The notes below the pieces were generated by a model. The model was not told the DNA's origin. It saw only the letters and a list, made by a program, of their open reading frames with translations, and ran no database searches. From positions 1,488,001 through 1,552,000 of the forward strand of contig NZ_JAENJG010000001.1 of NCBI RefSeq assembly GCF_016597785.1: a stretch of DNA of 64,000 nt, given 5' to 3'. Below, piece after piece: positions 41,287 to 50,797 of the stretch (within the stretch, counting starts at the first letter, position 1; the number at the start of each line of letters is the position of its first letter). A program made the position numbers and the translations under genes. The DNA comes from Leucobacter sp. L43. Lineage in GTDB: Bacteria > Actinomycetota > Actinomycetes > Actinomycetales > Microbacteriaceae.

Positions 41287-42174
41287 ATGGAACCGTTTGT
41301 AACAAGTGATACGGAGAACCGTGCGCTGACCCGCCTCAGGGAGCGCATCGCGGAGCGCTGGGATGGACTCGCCAAATCGGAGCGCGCGGTGAGTCGGGTG
41401 CTCACCGCGATGTCGGCGGAGCGGCTGCTCTATGCGAGCGCCGCCGAACTCGGCGCGCAGAGCAAGACGTCCAACGCGTCGGTGGTGCGGACGCTGCAGA
41501 CGCTCGGCTACGCAGGCCTCTCGGAACTCAAGCAGGAGGTCGCGGCGCCCTTCAGCTCCAGCGTTGCGCCCGAGGTCAGACTTCGCAGCCGCCTCGAGCA
41601 CCTCGGGCAGGACCTCGGTCAGATCCAGCGCGAGATCTGGAGCGAGGCGCAGGATCTGGTGGCACTCGCGAGCCGCGCGAACAGCGACGCCCAGTACTCG
41701 ACCGCGGTCAATCTCATCGTGCACGCCGACACCGTGTTCTGCTACGGACTGGGCGCGTCGGGCGTCGCGGCCGACCACCTCGCACTGCGCCTGCGCCGCA
41801 TCGGGGTCGGCACGCGGAGACTCGCGACCGACGGCTTCAGGCTCGCCGACGAGGTGATGAGCCTCGGCGCGCGCGACCTGCTGGTGATCTTCGCACCGGG
41901 ACGCGTCACGCGCGACATCGAGGCCCTGCTCGACCAGGCTCAGCTCGTGGGCGCCAGCGCGCTGCTCATCACGGACGAACTGCACGAGCAGCTCGGAGCA
42001 CGGGTCACGGCATCGCTCACCGCACCGCACACGCCGACGGGCCTCACCGCGGAGGGCATCGCCGGTATTCTCACGGGCGACGTGCTCGTGCAAGGCGTCT
42101 CCGCCGTCGGCCCGGACACCGCGCTCCGCTCGTCCCAGGCCCTCAACGACTTGCGGGGGCGCCTCGGCTACTGA
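41287..42174 (+). CDS. MurR/RpiR-family transcriptional regulator
   Basis: 295 residues from ATG 41287. N-terminal helix-turn-helix (about 25-75): ALTRLRERIAERWDGLAKSE, then ASAAELGAQSKTSNASVVRT. The C-terminal SIS domain (about 120-270) has FCYGLGASGVAADHLALRLR and DLLVIFAPGRVTRDIEALLD, a sugar-phosphate-binding fold. The SIS fold hints at an amino-sugar-like effector. Divergent from the C45 hydrolase/importer operon, 121 bases apart, where the controlled promoters must lie. No clear operator seen. Confidence 0.87.
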   Translation: MEPFVTSDTENRALTRLRERIAERWDGLAKSERAVSRVLTAMSAERLLYASAAELGAQSKTSNASVVRTLQTLGYAGLSELKQEVAAPFSSSVAPEVRLRSRLEHLGQDLGQIQREIWSEAQDLVALASRANSDAQYSTAVNLIVHADTVFCYGLGASGVAADHLALRLRRIGVGTRRLATDGFRLADEVMSLGARDLLVIFAPGRVTRDIEALLDQAQLVGASALLITDELHEQLGARVTASLTAPHTPTGLTAEGIAGILTGDVLVQGVSAVGPDTALRSSQALNDLRGRLGY

Positions 42175-42198
42175 GGCGCACCCGCAGATCCGCTCGCC

Positions 42199-44370
42199 CT
42201 ACACGCCCGGCATCACCGAGAGCTCCAGCGCGTCGCCGTCGGCCGCGACATCGACGCGCACCGCCGAACCGTCGCGCACTTCTCCCGACAGGATCGCACG
42301 CGCGAGCCGGTCGTCGATCTCCTTCTGCATGAGACGCCGCAACGGCCTGGCGCCGTAGATCGGATCGTATCCCCGCGATGCGAGCCAGCTGCGCGCGTCG
42401 GGTGTGACGGCGAGCGTGAGGCGTCGATCCGCCAGCCGCAATTGCAGACGGTCGATCGACAGCTCCACGATCTGAGCGAGATCGGCTTCGCTGAGCGGTC
42501 GGAAGATCACCATCTCGTCGAGTCGGTTGATGAACTCCGGCTTGAACGCACGTCGCACCGTCTCTCGCACCGCGCTCTCCTTGTCGCTCCACACCATGTC
42601 GGGGTCGATCAGGTACTGGCTGCCGAGGTTCGAGGTGAGGATCAGGATGACGTTGCGGAAGTCGACCGTGCGGCCCTGCCCATCGGTCAGCCGTCCGTCG
42701 TCGAGCACCTGCAGCAGCACGTCGAACACCTCCGGGTGCGCCTTCTCGACCTCGTCGAGCAGCACCACCGAGTAGGGACGGCGACGCACCGCCTCGGTCA
42801 GCTGGCCGCCCTGCTCGTAGCCCACGTACCCCGGAGGCGCACCGACGAGACGCGAGACCGAGTGCTTCTCACCGTATTCCGACATGTCGATGCGCACCAT
42901 GGCGTGCTCGTCGTCGAAGAGGAACTCGGCGAGCGCTTTGGCGAGCTCGGTCTTGCCGACACCGGTCGGCCCGAGGAACAGGAACGAACCCGTTGGCCGG
43001 TTCGGGTCGGCGATCCCGGCGCGCGTGCGTCGCACGGCGTCGGAGACGGCGCGCACCGCCTCGCCCTGGCCGACCAGCCGCTTCGCGAGCTCGTGCTCGA
43101 GCGCGAGCAGCTTCTCGGTCTCGCCCTGCAGCAGGCGCCCGACGGGAATTCCCGTCCACGCCGCCACGACACCGGCGATGTCCTCGTCGGTGACCTGGTC
43201 GTTGACCATGCGCTCCTCGCCGTCGACCGCTCCCTGCGCTTCGGCGTCCTCGGCCTCGGTGAGCTGCTTCTGGATGACGGGGATCTCGCCGTACAGCAGC
43301 TTGGACGCCTTTTCCAGCTTGCCCTCGCGCTGGGCGACTTCAGCCTCCATCCGCAACTGGTCGAGCTTCTCACGGAGCGCGCCGACGCGGTTCAGCGAGT
43401 CGCGCTCGCGCTCCCACCGCGCTTCGAGCTCGTCGAGCTCCGACCGCTTCGCAGCGAGATCGTCACGGAGTTTCGCGAGGCGCTCCTTCGAGGCGTCGTC
43501 CTTCTCCTTCTTCAGAGCGAGTTCCTCGAGCTTCAGGCGATCCACTGCACGCCGCAGCTCATCGATCTCGACCGGAGCGGAGTCGATCTCCATGCGCAGG
43601 CGGCTCGCCGCCTCGTCGATCAGATCGATGGCCTTGTCCGGCAGCTGCCTGGCCGTGATGTACCGGTCGGAGAGAGCCGCTGCAGCGACGAGCGCGGAAT
43701 CGGCGATGGTCACCTTGTGGTGCGCCTCGTACCGCTCCTTCAACCCGCGGAGGATCGCCACCGTGTCCGTCACGGACGGTTCGCCGACGTAGACCTGCTG
43801 GAAGCGACGCTCGAGCGCGGCGTCCTTCTCGATGTACTCGCGGTACTCGTCGAGGGTGGTGGCTCCGATGAGCCGCAGTTCGCCTCGGGCGAGCATCGGC
43901 TTGAGCATCTGCGACGCCGCGACCGAGGACTCTCCGCCGCCTGCCCCCATGAGCGTGTGCAGCTCGTCGATGAACGTGATGAATTTGCCGTCGGAATCCT
44001 TGATCTCCTGCAGCACCGCCTTCATGCGCTCTTCGAACTCGCCGCGGTACTTGGCGCCCGCGATGAGTGCTGAGATGTCGAGGGAGATGAGCTCCTTGTT
44101 CTTCAGCGACTCCGCGACGTCGCCCGCGACGATGCGCTGGGCGAGCCCTTCGACCACGGCGGTCTTGCCGACGCCGGGGTCGCCGATGAGCACCGGGTTG
44201 TTCTTGGTGCGACGCGTGAGCACTTGGCTGACGCGTCGGATCTCGGAGTCGCGTCCGATGACTGGATCGAGCTTGCCCGACCGGGCGACCTCGGTCAGGT
44301 TGACTCCGAACTGCTCGAGCGCCGACTGCTGCTCGTCTTCGCCCTGGGCGGGCGTCCAATTGGCCTGCAT
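42199..44370 (-). CDS. clpB: ClpB disaggregase lacking the N-terminal domain
   Basis: 723 residues against about 850-860 for usual ClpB. It begins directly before the first AAA domain ([20 protein letters not shown]); the Clp_N substrate domain is absent. Both ATPase modules are intact: [13 protein letters not shown] and [13 protein letters not shown], sensor/arginine-finger regions, pore loop [12 protein letters not shown], and the full middle coiled coil (about 290-410) needed to work with DnaK. It remodels protein aggregates. Start ATG 44370 follows GAGAGGACC. A perfect HAIR element upstream shows HspR control. Confidence 0.93.
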   Translation of the reverse strand: MQANWTPAQGEDEQQSALEQFGVNLTEVARSGKLDPVIGRDSEIRRVSQVLTRRTKNNPVLIGDPGVGKTAVVEGLAQRIVAGDVAESLKNKELISLDISALIAGAKYRGEFEERMKAVLQEIKDSDGKFITFIDELHTLMGAGGGESSVAASQMLKPMLARGELRLIGATTLDEYREYIEKDAALERRFQQVYVGEPSVTDTVAILRGLKERYEAHHKVTIADSALVAAAALSDRYITARQLPDKAIDLIDEAASRLRMEIDSAPVEIDELRRAVDRLKLEELALKKEKDDASKERLAKLRDDLAAKRSELDELEARWERERDSLNRVGALREKLDQLRMEAEVAQREGKLEKASKLLYGEIPVIQKQLTEAEDAEAQGAVDGEERMVNDQVTDEDIAGVVAAWTGIPVGRLLQGETEKLLALEHELAKRLVGQGEAVRAVSDAVRRTRAGIADPNRPTGSFLFLGPTGVGKTELAKALAEFLFDDEHAMVRIDMSEYGEKHSVSRLVGAPPGYVGYEQGGQLTEAVRRRPYSVVLLDEVEKAHPEVFDVLLQVLDDGRLTDGQGRTVDFRNVILILTSNLGSQYLIDPDMVWSDKESAVRETVRRAFKPEFINRLDEMVIFRPLSEADLAQIVELSIDRLQLRLADRRLTLAVTPDARSWLASRGYDPIYGARPLRRLMQKEIDDRLARAILSGEVRDGSAVRVDVAADGDALELSVMPGV

Positions 44371-44438
44371 GTGGGGTCCTCTCTCGATCAATCTCGGTGT
44401 GCGGGCGACTTTTCTGGTCGGTGATCAGGAAGTCCCGC

Positions 44439-44465
44439 AAACTTGAGTGATAATGACTCAAGTTT
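44439..44465 (-). promoter_or_regulatory. HAIR element (HspR operator) before clpB
   Basis: AAACTTGAGT-N7-ACTCAAGTTT, a perfect match to the HspR-associated inverted repeat CTTGAGT-N7-ACTCAAG. HspR represses clpB/dnaK regulons in actinobacteria until heat stress. Confidence 0.93.
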
Positions 44466-44479
44466 AGCCGCTCCTGCAA
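44450..44479 (-). promoter_or_regulatory. clpB promoter overlapping HAIR
   Basis: On the minus strand TTGCAG (44479-44474), 18-bp spacer, CATTAT (44455-44450). The -10 lies in the HAIR centre, so HspR would cover it. Confidence 0.6.
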
Positions 44480-44486
44480 GAATGCG

Positions 44487-45128
44487 CTAGGACCGGACTC
44501 CGATCATCCGTCCGATGAGCCGCTGCGCCGGCGCCGACAGCAGCATGACGAGCATCGACCAGTACCCGAGAGCGGGAATCGCGAGCGCGAGCAGCAGCGC
44601 AGCGCCGAAGAGGATCACGAGCGAGAGATCGAGCGCGAGCCCTTCGAGCACGGCGCCGCGGGGCGCGCGGTGCAGTGCGGGGTGCGCGCGGAGAAAGAGG
44701 CGCACGAACAGGGATGCCAGAGCGGCGAGGACCAGACTGCCGATGTACAGCGTTCTCGCGACGCCGTCGTCATCATCCATGCGCCCGGCGATCGCGGTGG
44801 CGACGGGAAGCCAGACGATCGTGAGCAGCCAGCCCGCCAGCAGCCACATGAATGACGACGTCACGCGCTCGACATCGGCGAAGAGCCGGTGATGGATCAT
44901 CCAGAACATGGCGATCAGCACGAAACTCAGCACGAAGCTCAGCAGCTGCCCCGTGTGATCACCGAGCCAGGTCAGCGCATCGTCGCCGGCTCCGGCGACC
45001 TCGCCCACGCTCTCCATGAGCGGCAGGATCAGGAGCGTGAGGGCGATCGCGACGACGCCGTCGACGAACGCGGTGACGCGCTCAGCGCCGGATCCGACCT
45101 GCTCACGGGGTACGGCCTCAGCTGCCAT
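44487..45128 (-). CDS. TMEM175-type (DUF1211) potassium channel family protein
   Basis: 213 residues, six helices. The first helix has the family motif R-x3-F-x-D-x-V-x-A-I-x-x-T as RVTAFVDGVVAIALTLLILP (about 17-36), where FSD of canonical TMEM175 is FVD. Bacterial TMEM175 proteins are tetrameric potassium channels. ATG 45128 has TACACT (45135-45140) six bases upstream, a leaderless start; the longer ATG/GTG starts are less likely. Not functionally linked to neighbours. Confidence 0.82.
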   Translation of the reverse strand: MAAEAVPREQVGSGAERVTAFVDGVVAIALTLLILPLMESVGEVAGAGDDALTWLGDHTGQLLSFVLSFVLIAMFWMIHHRLFADVERVTSSFMWLLAGWLLTIVWLPVATAIAGRMDDDDGVARTLYIGSLVLAALASLFVRLFLRAHPALHRAPRGAVLEGLALDLSLVILFGAALLLALAIPALGYWSMLVMLLSAPAQRLIGRMIGVRS

Positions 45129-45229
45129 GTGGTCAGTGTAAGCGCGGGCGTCCCTCACGCGCAGCTGTCGTCTTCCGGCGCCCGATAGCCTGGGTACGAC
45201 CCGTACCCGACCTCGAAGGAATCACACTG

Positions 45230-46000
45230 ATGTCGAAGATCGCCCTCGTGCGCAAGCCCAGCCCCCTGCTCGACAACGGAATCGTCGACCACATCGAGAA
45301 GGTGGCGGTGGACCTCGAGCGCGCGCTCGAGGAGTGGCAGGGGTACGTTGCGGCGCTGCGCTCGCACGGCTGGGAGACGATCGAGGTCGATGCCGCCGAC
45401 GATTGCCCGGATTCCGTGTTCATCGAGGACACGGTCGTCATGTTCCGCAACGTCGCCGTGATCTCGCGCCCCGGTGCCGACAGCCGCAAGCCCGAGACCG
45501 CCGGCACGCGCAAAGCACTCGAAGAGCTCGGCCTGCCGATCGCCGAGATTCGCGAACCCGGCACCCTCGACGGCGGCGACGTGCTCAAGGTCGGCGACAC
45601 CGTCTACGTCGGCCGCGGCGGCCGCACGAACGCCGAGGGCGTCGCGCAGCTGCGTCGCATCCTGGCCCCGCTGGGCGCGAAGGTCGTCGGCGTCCCGGTC
45701 ACGAAAGTGCTGCACCTCAAGACCGCGGTGACCGCGCTCCCCGACGGCACGGTCATCGGCTACCCGGAGTTCGTCGACAACTCCGACATCTTCGATCGCT
45801 TCCTCCCCGTGCCGGAGCCGCACGGCACGGCCGTCGTCTGCTTGAGCGAATCCGAGCTCATCATCTCCGCTTCCGCTCCCCGGACCGCGGAGATGCTGCG
45901 CGACCTCGGGTACACCGTGACGGAGGTCGCGCTCGCGGAGTACGAGAAGCTCGAGGGCTGCCCCACCTGCCTCTCGGTGCGGGTGCGCAACGCCCACTGA
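45230..46000 (+). CDS. dimethylarginine dimethylaminohydrolase
   Basis: 256 residues. Guanidino-group hydrolase: VFIEDTVVMFRNVAVISRPG (about 63-82) and GTLDGGDVL hold substrate-binding acids; His162 in VLHLKTAVTAL and Cys247 in EGCPTCLSV correspond to the catalytic His162 and Cys249 of Pseudomonas DDAH. Converts N-omega-methylated arginines to citrulline and methylamines. Preceded by GAAGGAATC. A 17-base inverted repeat GGGTACG-ACC-CGTACCC (45192-45208) lies in its leader region. A strong terminator follows. Confidence 0.9.
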   Translation: MSKIALVRKPSPLLDNGIVDHIEKVAVDLERALEEWQGYVAALRSHGWETIEVDAADDCPDSVFIEDTVVMFRNVAVISRPGADSRKPETAGTRKALEELGLPIAEIREPGTLDGGDVLKVGDTVYVGRGGRTNAEGVAQLRRILAPLGAKVVGVPVTKVLHLKTAVTALPDGTVIGYPEFVDNSDIFDRFLPVPEPHGTAVVCLSESELIISASAPRTAEMLRDLGYTVTEVALAEYEKLEGCPTCLSVRVRNAH

Positions 46001-46009
46001 GACGTCGAG

Positions 46010-46057
46010 CTGATCCCGCGCCCCGAGCCGCTCCTCGCGCACGCCGCGCGGGATCAG
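46010..46057. terminator. bidirectional terminator hairpin
   Basis: Arms CTGATCCCGCG (46010-46020) and CGCGGGATCAG (46047-46057) enclose a GC-rich 26-base loop. It lies between the convergent DDAH gene and the TetR gene and includes the latter's stop. Confidence 0.7.
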
Positions 46058-46728
46058 TCGCGTCGGCCCGCCGACGCTCCGTTCGTCAGCCAGGAGACCA
46101 CGATGTCACCGATGACGCCGCGCAGCCGTTCCCGGCGCTCGTCGTCGCGCATGTCGACGCCGAACAGAAATCCGAAGGTGTGCTGGTTGGCGACCTGGAA
46201 CACGCAGTACGAGCTGATCAGCATGTGCACTTCGAGGGCGTCGACGTCGTCGCGGAACACCCCGTCAGCGCACCCGCGCGCTAAGACGTCCTCGAGAATT
46301 CCGAGCGCAGGCCGACTCGCCTCGCGAAGCGAATCGAGTCGGCGGATGAAGCGCCCGTGATGCACGTTCTCGACCGCGACGAGGCGGATGAACGCCTCGT
46401 GCTCGAGATGGTGGTCGTAGGTGAGCTCGGCGAGGCGGCGCACCGCTTCGAGCGGCGCGAGCCCCGCGACGTCGAGCCCTCGCTCCGCCTCGCGAATACC
46501 GAGATACGCCTGCTCGAGCACCGCCACGTACAGGCCCTCTTTGCTCCCGAAGTAGTAGTAGATCATCCGCTTCGTGGTGCGCGTGCGCATCGCGATCTCA
46601 TCGACGCTCGTGCCCGTGAACCCCGACTCCGAGAACGCCGCCGTCGCCATCTCGAGCAGTTCGGCGCGTGTCCGATCCGCGTCCCGCTGCCGGTCCTTGG
46701 TCTGCGTCACGCCCCCATTCTGCCGCAT
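46054..46728 (-). CDS. TetR-family regulator, likely of the shikimate operon
   Basis: 224 residues from ATG 46728 (a GTG shortly downstream and ATG 46770 are alternatives). HTH region about 38-62: TSVDEIAMRTRTTKRMIYYY followed by FGSKEGLY. Ligand domain with His/Glu/Arg (YDHHLEHEAFIRLVAVENVH), similar to regulators of aromatic catabolism. It directly follows the 3-dehydroshikimate dehydratase gene on the same strand and probably represses the operon through the palindrome at 50798-50819. Confidence 0.85.
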   Translation of the reverse strand: MRQNGGVTQTKDRQRDADRTRAELLEMATAAFSESGFTGTSVDEIAMRTRTTKRMIYYYFGSKEGLYVAVLEQAYLGIREAERGLDVAGLAPLEAVRRLAELTYDHHLEHEAFIRLVAVENVHHGRFIRRLDSLREASRPALGILEDVLARGCADGVFRDDVDALEVHMLISSYCVFQVANQHTFGFLFGVDMRDDERRERLRGVIGDIVVSWLTNGASAGRRD

Positions 46729-46756
46729 GAGGGCGGGCAGCACCTCGAGACAGGCG

Positions 46757-48538
46757 TCACTGCTGAGCATTCAGCCGCACCGGGGTGCTCGCGGCGCCGA
46801 ACCCGACGTATCCGCCGCGACGCTCGACCATTTCGAAGAACACTCCGCCGAAGGTCGGCGTGTAGAAGTGGACGAACGCGCCGTGCTCGTCGCGATCGTA
46901 GAGGAGGCCGAGTTCTCGCAACTCGGCGAGCTCCGCGGGGTCGATATCGAAACGTGCGCCGAGGTCGTCGTAGTAGTTCTGCGGAATGCGCAGCAGGCTG
47001 AGCCCCCGGTCCCGGGCGAGGCGCGCCACGTCCGTCACGTCATCGACGCGGATCGCCACGTGACGGGCGAGCGCGGGCGCGCTCGGCGGCGCAAGGTTCA
47101 GGGCCAGCTGCACCGCGCCGTCTGGAGTGCGCATCACCGTGCTCCGCACGAGGCCCCTCGGCCCGGGCAGCTCCGCGGTGGATTCGGATTCGAGCCCGAG
47201 CACGCTCGTGTGGAACAGTACGGCCGCGTCGAAGCGCTCCCACGAGTAGCCGAGATTGATGTGGTCGACCGCGCCGCCAGCAGCAGCGCCCGCGTGTTCG
47301 GTCTCACCGCCTGCGAACTCCTGGATCCAGGACGCCGACGGCGGGCGGTCGCTCCAGAACACCTGCGTGCCGTCCGGCGATGCGACGCCTCGCAGTCGCT
47401 GCTCTCCTGCGAACGTTCTGCGGAACACCTCGTCCGCGCCGATGCCGAGCGCGCGATGCATCGCAGCCTCGGTGTCATCCACGAGCATTCCGACGCTCGC
47501 CAGTCGAGGCTGCGACTCACGAGCCTGCTCGTTCAAGATCACTCGTGCCGAACCCCTGCTCCACAGCCTGACCGGCTTGCTCCGGTGCCGCCCGCCGAAG
47601 ACGAACCCCAATTGGTCGAGCAACTGGTCGAGTTCCGTCAGATCTTCGCCCGCGACCTCGACGAAGTCCACTCCGCGCGGAACCTGCGGGGCCTGGAGGC
47701 GGTCCTCCGACCACCCGTTGGCGGCGGCCGTCTGGTCGGCGAGCCACCGGAGCGAACGAAGCGCGTGATCCGCCGTCTCCCGTGCGTCCGTCTGCCGGAA
47801 CGTGTCATTGAACACTTCCAGTGAGAGCGGTCCCGAGTACCCGGCGCGCAGCACGTACGAGAGAAACGCCGGCAACTCGAAGCTGCCTTCGCCGGGGAAG
47901 AGTCGATGGTGCCGGCTCCAGGAGAGCACATCGAGATCCAGGTCCGGTGCGTCCGCGAGTTGCAGGAAGAAGATCTTCTCGGCGTCGATCTGCTCGATGC
48001 CCGAAGGATCGAGACCGAGCGACAGAATGTGAAAGCTGTCGAGACATACGCCGAGGTTCGGACGATCGGCTCGCCGCACGAGATTCCAGGCATGCCGGTA
48101 GTCCTGCACGAAGCGGCCCCAGGCAAGCGCTTCATAAGCGATCCGGATGCCGCGGGCCGCAGCGCGGTCGGCGAACTCTCCCAGCTGCCTGACCAGCGTC
48201 TCGTCATCCCCGATCGTTGCGGTGGCGACATTGCTGCAGAGCAGCATCAGGTCTGTGCCGAGCCGTTCCATCACTTCGAATTTCGCTTCCGCGCGACGGA
48301 GCACCTCGGCGAAGTCGCTCTCGGGCACGCCCTCGGCATCGCGGAAGGGCTGGAACATGTCGATGCGCAGTCCGAGCCTCGCGCAGAGGGCCCGAATCTC
48401 CTCGGGCGATTCGGGCGCTGCGACGAGGTCGGCGTCCATGATCTCGACCCCGTCGAAACCAGCCTCTGCGCAGGCGTGCAACTTCTCGGCGAGCTGCCCG
48501 GAGAGGCAGACGGTGGCGATTGAGGTCCGCATACCCAT
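46757..48538 (-). CDS. qsuB: 3-dehydroshikimate dehydratase (two-domain, QsuB/AsbF-like plus VOC)
   Basis: 593 residues. N-terminal TIM barrel (1 to about 290): SIATVCLSGQLAEKLHACAE, then EAGFDGVEIMDADL, and metal ligands in IAYEALAWGRFV, CLDSFHILSLG, FLQLADAPD and LSLEVFNDTFR. C-terminal vicinal-oxygen-chelate (4-hydroxyphenylpyruvate dioxygenase-like) domain about 300-593: AVDHINLGYSWERFDAAVLF and VHFYTPTFGGVFFEMVERRG. It converts 3-dehydroshikimate to protocatechuate. Two-domain QsuB is known in Corynebacterium. Start ATG 48538 (AGGAAGC upstream); ATG 48532 possible. Confidence 0.88.
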   Translation of the reverse strand: MGMRTSIATVCLSGQLAEKLHACAEAGFDGVEIMDADLVAAPESPEEIRALCARLGLRIDMFQPFRDAEGVPESDFAEVLRRAEAKFEVMERLGTDLMLLCSNVATATIGDDETLVRQLGEFADRAAARGIRIAYEALAWGRFVQDYRHAWNLVRRADRPNLGVCLDSFHILSLGLDPSGIEQIDAEKIFFLQLADAPDLDLDVLSWSRHHRLFPGEGSFELPAFLSYVLRAGYSGPLSLEVFNDTFRQTDARETADHALRSLRWLADQTAAANGWSEDRLQAPQVPRGVDFVEVAGEDLTELDQLLDQLGFVFGGRHRSKPVRLWSRGSARVILNEQARESQPRLASVGMLVDDTEAAMHRALGIGADEVFRRTFAGEQRLRGVASPDGTQVFWSDRPPSASWIQEFAGGETEHAGAAAGGAVDHINLGYSWERFDAAVLFHTSVLGLESESTAELPGPRGLVRSTVMRTPDGAVQLALNLAPPSAPALARHVAIRVDDVTDVARLARDRGLSLLRIPQNYYDDLGARFDIDPAELAELRELGLLYDRDEHGAFVHFYTPTFGGVFFEMVERRGGYVGFGAASTPVRLNAQQ

Positions 48539-48543
48539 GCTTC

Positions 48544-49872
48544 CTATCGCCCCTGCTCGACCGGCACCCGAATGCCGAGCGTGTCCGTCGGAACGTCTTT
48601 CGTCTCTCGAGCGGTCAGCGCGGCGAGCACGACGATGAGGCAGATCACGCCGGTGAAGATCGAGATGACGACCCAGCCGCCCTCCTGCACGCCTCCGAGC
48701 GCCGCGACGATCGACGGCGCGAATCCGGCCATGAGGAAGCCGAGCTGCGTTCCGATCGCAAGACCCGAGAACCGCACGCGGGCGGAGAACATCTCGCCGT
48801 AGAACGATGGCCAGACGGCATTCGCCGCCGCGTAGCCGCAGGAGAACGTCAGAATCGCGAGCGCGAAGGTGAGCACGATGTTGTCGCTGCTCATCGAGAG
48901 CATGTAGAAGGGCATGAACACGGCTGACGAGATCGCACCGTAGATGAAGACGGGCTTCCTGCCGACCCTGTCGGCGAGCATCGCGAAGAGCGGTTGCGTT
49001 CCGAGCGCGACGACGTTCGCAACGACCACGAGCCAGAGCGTGATGTTCTGCGCGAGGCCCACTTCGACTCCGTAGGCGATGGCCAGGTTTCCGAAGACCG
49101 TGGAGACGGCCGCGATGAAGGCGCAGAGGACGACGCGGAGCACATCGCGCCAGTGATCGCGGAGCAACGGCATCAGCGGAATCTTCGCGATCTCGCCCTG
49201 CGCCTTCGCTTCCTCGAACGTCGGCGTCTCGTGCAGCGTGCGTCGGATGTAGAAGGTGACGACGACCACCACGGCGCTCAACCAGAACGGGATGCGCCAG
49301 GCCCACTCGTACTTGAACGGATCATTGTCGGGCAGCATGGTCACCGGCAGGAAGACGAGTGCGGCCAGGATCTGGCCCCCTTGGGTACCGGTGAGGGTCC
49401 ACGAGGTGAAGAACGACCTGCGGTGATCGGGCGCATGCTCGAGCGACATCGAGGACGCACCGGCTTGCTCTCCCGCCGCTGAGAGCCCCTGCAGAAGCCG
49501 GCAGAAGACCAGCAGGATCGGTGCCGCCCACCCGATCTGCGCGAACGTCGGGAGGCAACCGATCACGAAGGTGGCCGCCCCCATGAGAACGAGCGTGAAC
49601 ATCAGCACCCGCTGCCGACCGATGCGGTCACCGAAGTGGCCGAGGATCACGGCGCCGAACGGGCGGGCGATGTAGGCGAACCCGAAGGTCGCGAGCGACA
49701 TCACCAGTGCGGCCTGATCGCCGTCTGGGAAGAAGATATGCGGAAAGATGAGCGCCGAGGCCGTTCCGAAGATGAAGAAGTCGTAGTACTCGACGGCGCT
49801 TCCCATGAAGCTCGCGAGCGCGGCTCTCACCGGTGTCTTCTGCGGCACATCCGCTCGTGTCTGCGTTGACAT
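48544..49872 (-). CDS. MFS transporter of the metabolite:H+ symporter family, likely shikimate/quinate uptake
   Basis: 442 residues, twelve helices. MHS-family marks: FMGSAVEYYDFFIFGTASAL (about 22-41), GAVILGHFGDRIGRQRVLMF, RLLQGLSAAGEQAGASSMSL and, after the centre, LADRVGRKPVFIYGAISSAV. Close to ShiA/QsuA-type proteins. ATG 49872 is chosen because AGGAGA stands just upstream; ATG 49893 lacks a site. Between shikimate dehydrogenase and dehydroshikimate dehydratase, which supports shikimate or quinate as the substrate. Confidence 0.87.
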   Translation of the reverse strand: MSTQTRADVPQKTPVRAALASFMGSAVEYYDFFIFGTASALIFPHIFFPDGDQAALVMSLATFGFAYIARPFGAVILGHFGDRIGRQRVLMFTLVLMGAATFVIGCLPTFAQIGWAAPILLVFCRLLQGLSAAGEQAGASSMSLEHAPDHRRSFFTSWTLTGTQGGQILAALVFLPVTMLPDNDPFKYEWAWRIPFWLSAVVVVVTFYIRRTLHETPTFEEAKAQGEIAKIPLMPLLRDHWRDVLRVVLCAFIAAVSTVFGNLAIAYGVEVGLAQNITLWLVVVANVVALGTQPLFAMLADRVGRKPVFIYGAISSAVFMPFYMLSMSSDNIVLTFALAILTFSCGYAAANAVWPSFYGEMFSARVRFSGLAIGTQLGFLMAGFAPSIVAALGGVQEGGWVVISIFTGVICLIVVLAALTARETKDVPTDTLGIRVPVEQGR

Positions 49873-49900
49873 GTGCGTGGTTCTCCTGTTCATGGGTCGA

Positions 49901-50764
49901 TCATTCTGCTGCGATCAGGGATTGGAAATGGCGAGTCATGCGGCCGGCATCGGCGGCATGACCCGTGATGATCCGGAAGGCGTCGACGGCTTGGAAGACG
50001 GCCATGCCGCTGCCGTCGAGCGTGGCGCATCCGATCTGCCTCGCGCGGCGCAGCAGCGGGGTCTCGATCGGGCGATAGATCACATCGGACACCCAGAGCT
50101 CCGGGCGGAGCAGTCCGAGATCGAATGGGGCGCCAGGATGGTGGGCCATCCCGATCGGAGTGCACTGCACGACGCCGTCGCAGGCCGCCAAGAGTTCGGG
50201 GAGCGCATCGACGCCGGCCGCGACGACGTCGGCGCCGTGACGTCCGGCCAATGCGTCGGTCAGTTCGGCCGCACGCGACGAGTCAACGTCGACGATCGTG
50301 AGCCGCTGCGCGCCGAGGCGCAGGAGCGCGTCTCCCACGGCCGCCCCTGCCCCGCCCGCGCCGATCTGCGTCACGTGACCGAGCCGGACGGTCGGGATGG
50401 CAGCGCGGAAGGCGCACTCGTAGCCTGTCGTGTCCGTGTTGAACCCTGTGCGGCCGTCAGGCCCGAATCGCACCGTGTTGACGGCCCCCACACGTGCGGC
50501 GACAGGATCGATCCGATCGAGGAGCGGGATCACCGCCTGCTTGCAGGGGTGGGTGACGTTCACGGCAGTGAACCCGAGGCGTTCGGCCCACTGGAGCACG
50601 CTCGGCAGATCGTCGGCATTCAGGTGCAGCGCGGTGAGATCGATCGGCCGGTAGACGTACGTCAGGCCTTGGCGGCGCCCCTCCTCCATGTGCAGTGCCG
50701 GCGTCAACGACGGGGCAGTGCCGGAGCCGATCAGACCCGCGAGGATCGGGGAATCGTGATGCAC
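49901..50764 (-). CDS. qsuD: shikimate/quinate dehydrogenase
   Basis: 287 residues. GSGTAPSLTPALHMEEGRR (substrate Ser region), catalytic Lys in NVTHPCKQAVIPLLD, Asp in FNTDTTGYECAF, and the Rossmann motif QIGAGGAGAAVGDALL (about 134-149) followed by VDVDSSRA, where Asp indicates NAD use. It oxidises shikimate or quinate to 3-dehydro forms for catabolism rather than biosynthesis, judging by its neighbours. GTG 50764 has a fine GAGGAG four bases upstream. First gene of the operon. Confidence 0.88.
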   Translation of the reverse strand: MHHDSPILAGLIGSGTAPSLTPALHMEEGRRQGLTYVYRPIDLTALHLNADDLPSVLQWAERLGFTAVNVTHPCKQAVIPLLDRIDPVAARVGAVNTVRFGPDGRTGFNTDTTGYECAFRAAIPTVRLGHVTQIGAGGAGAAVGDALLRLGAQRLTIVDVDSSRAAELTDALAGRHGADVVAAGVDALPELLAACDGVVQCTPIGMAHHPGAPFDLGLLRPELWVSDVIYRPIETPLLRRARQIGCATLDGSGMAVFQAVDAFRIITGHAADAGRMTRHFQSLIAAE

Positions 50765-50797
50765 GTCACTCCTCTGTGTCGTCAGCGTTGCCGGCTA

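Noticed and set aside
42442..44073. 543-codon plus-strand frame opposite clpB
   Set aside because: Antisense to highly conserved AAA domains; no promoter or ribosome site.
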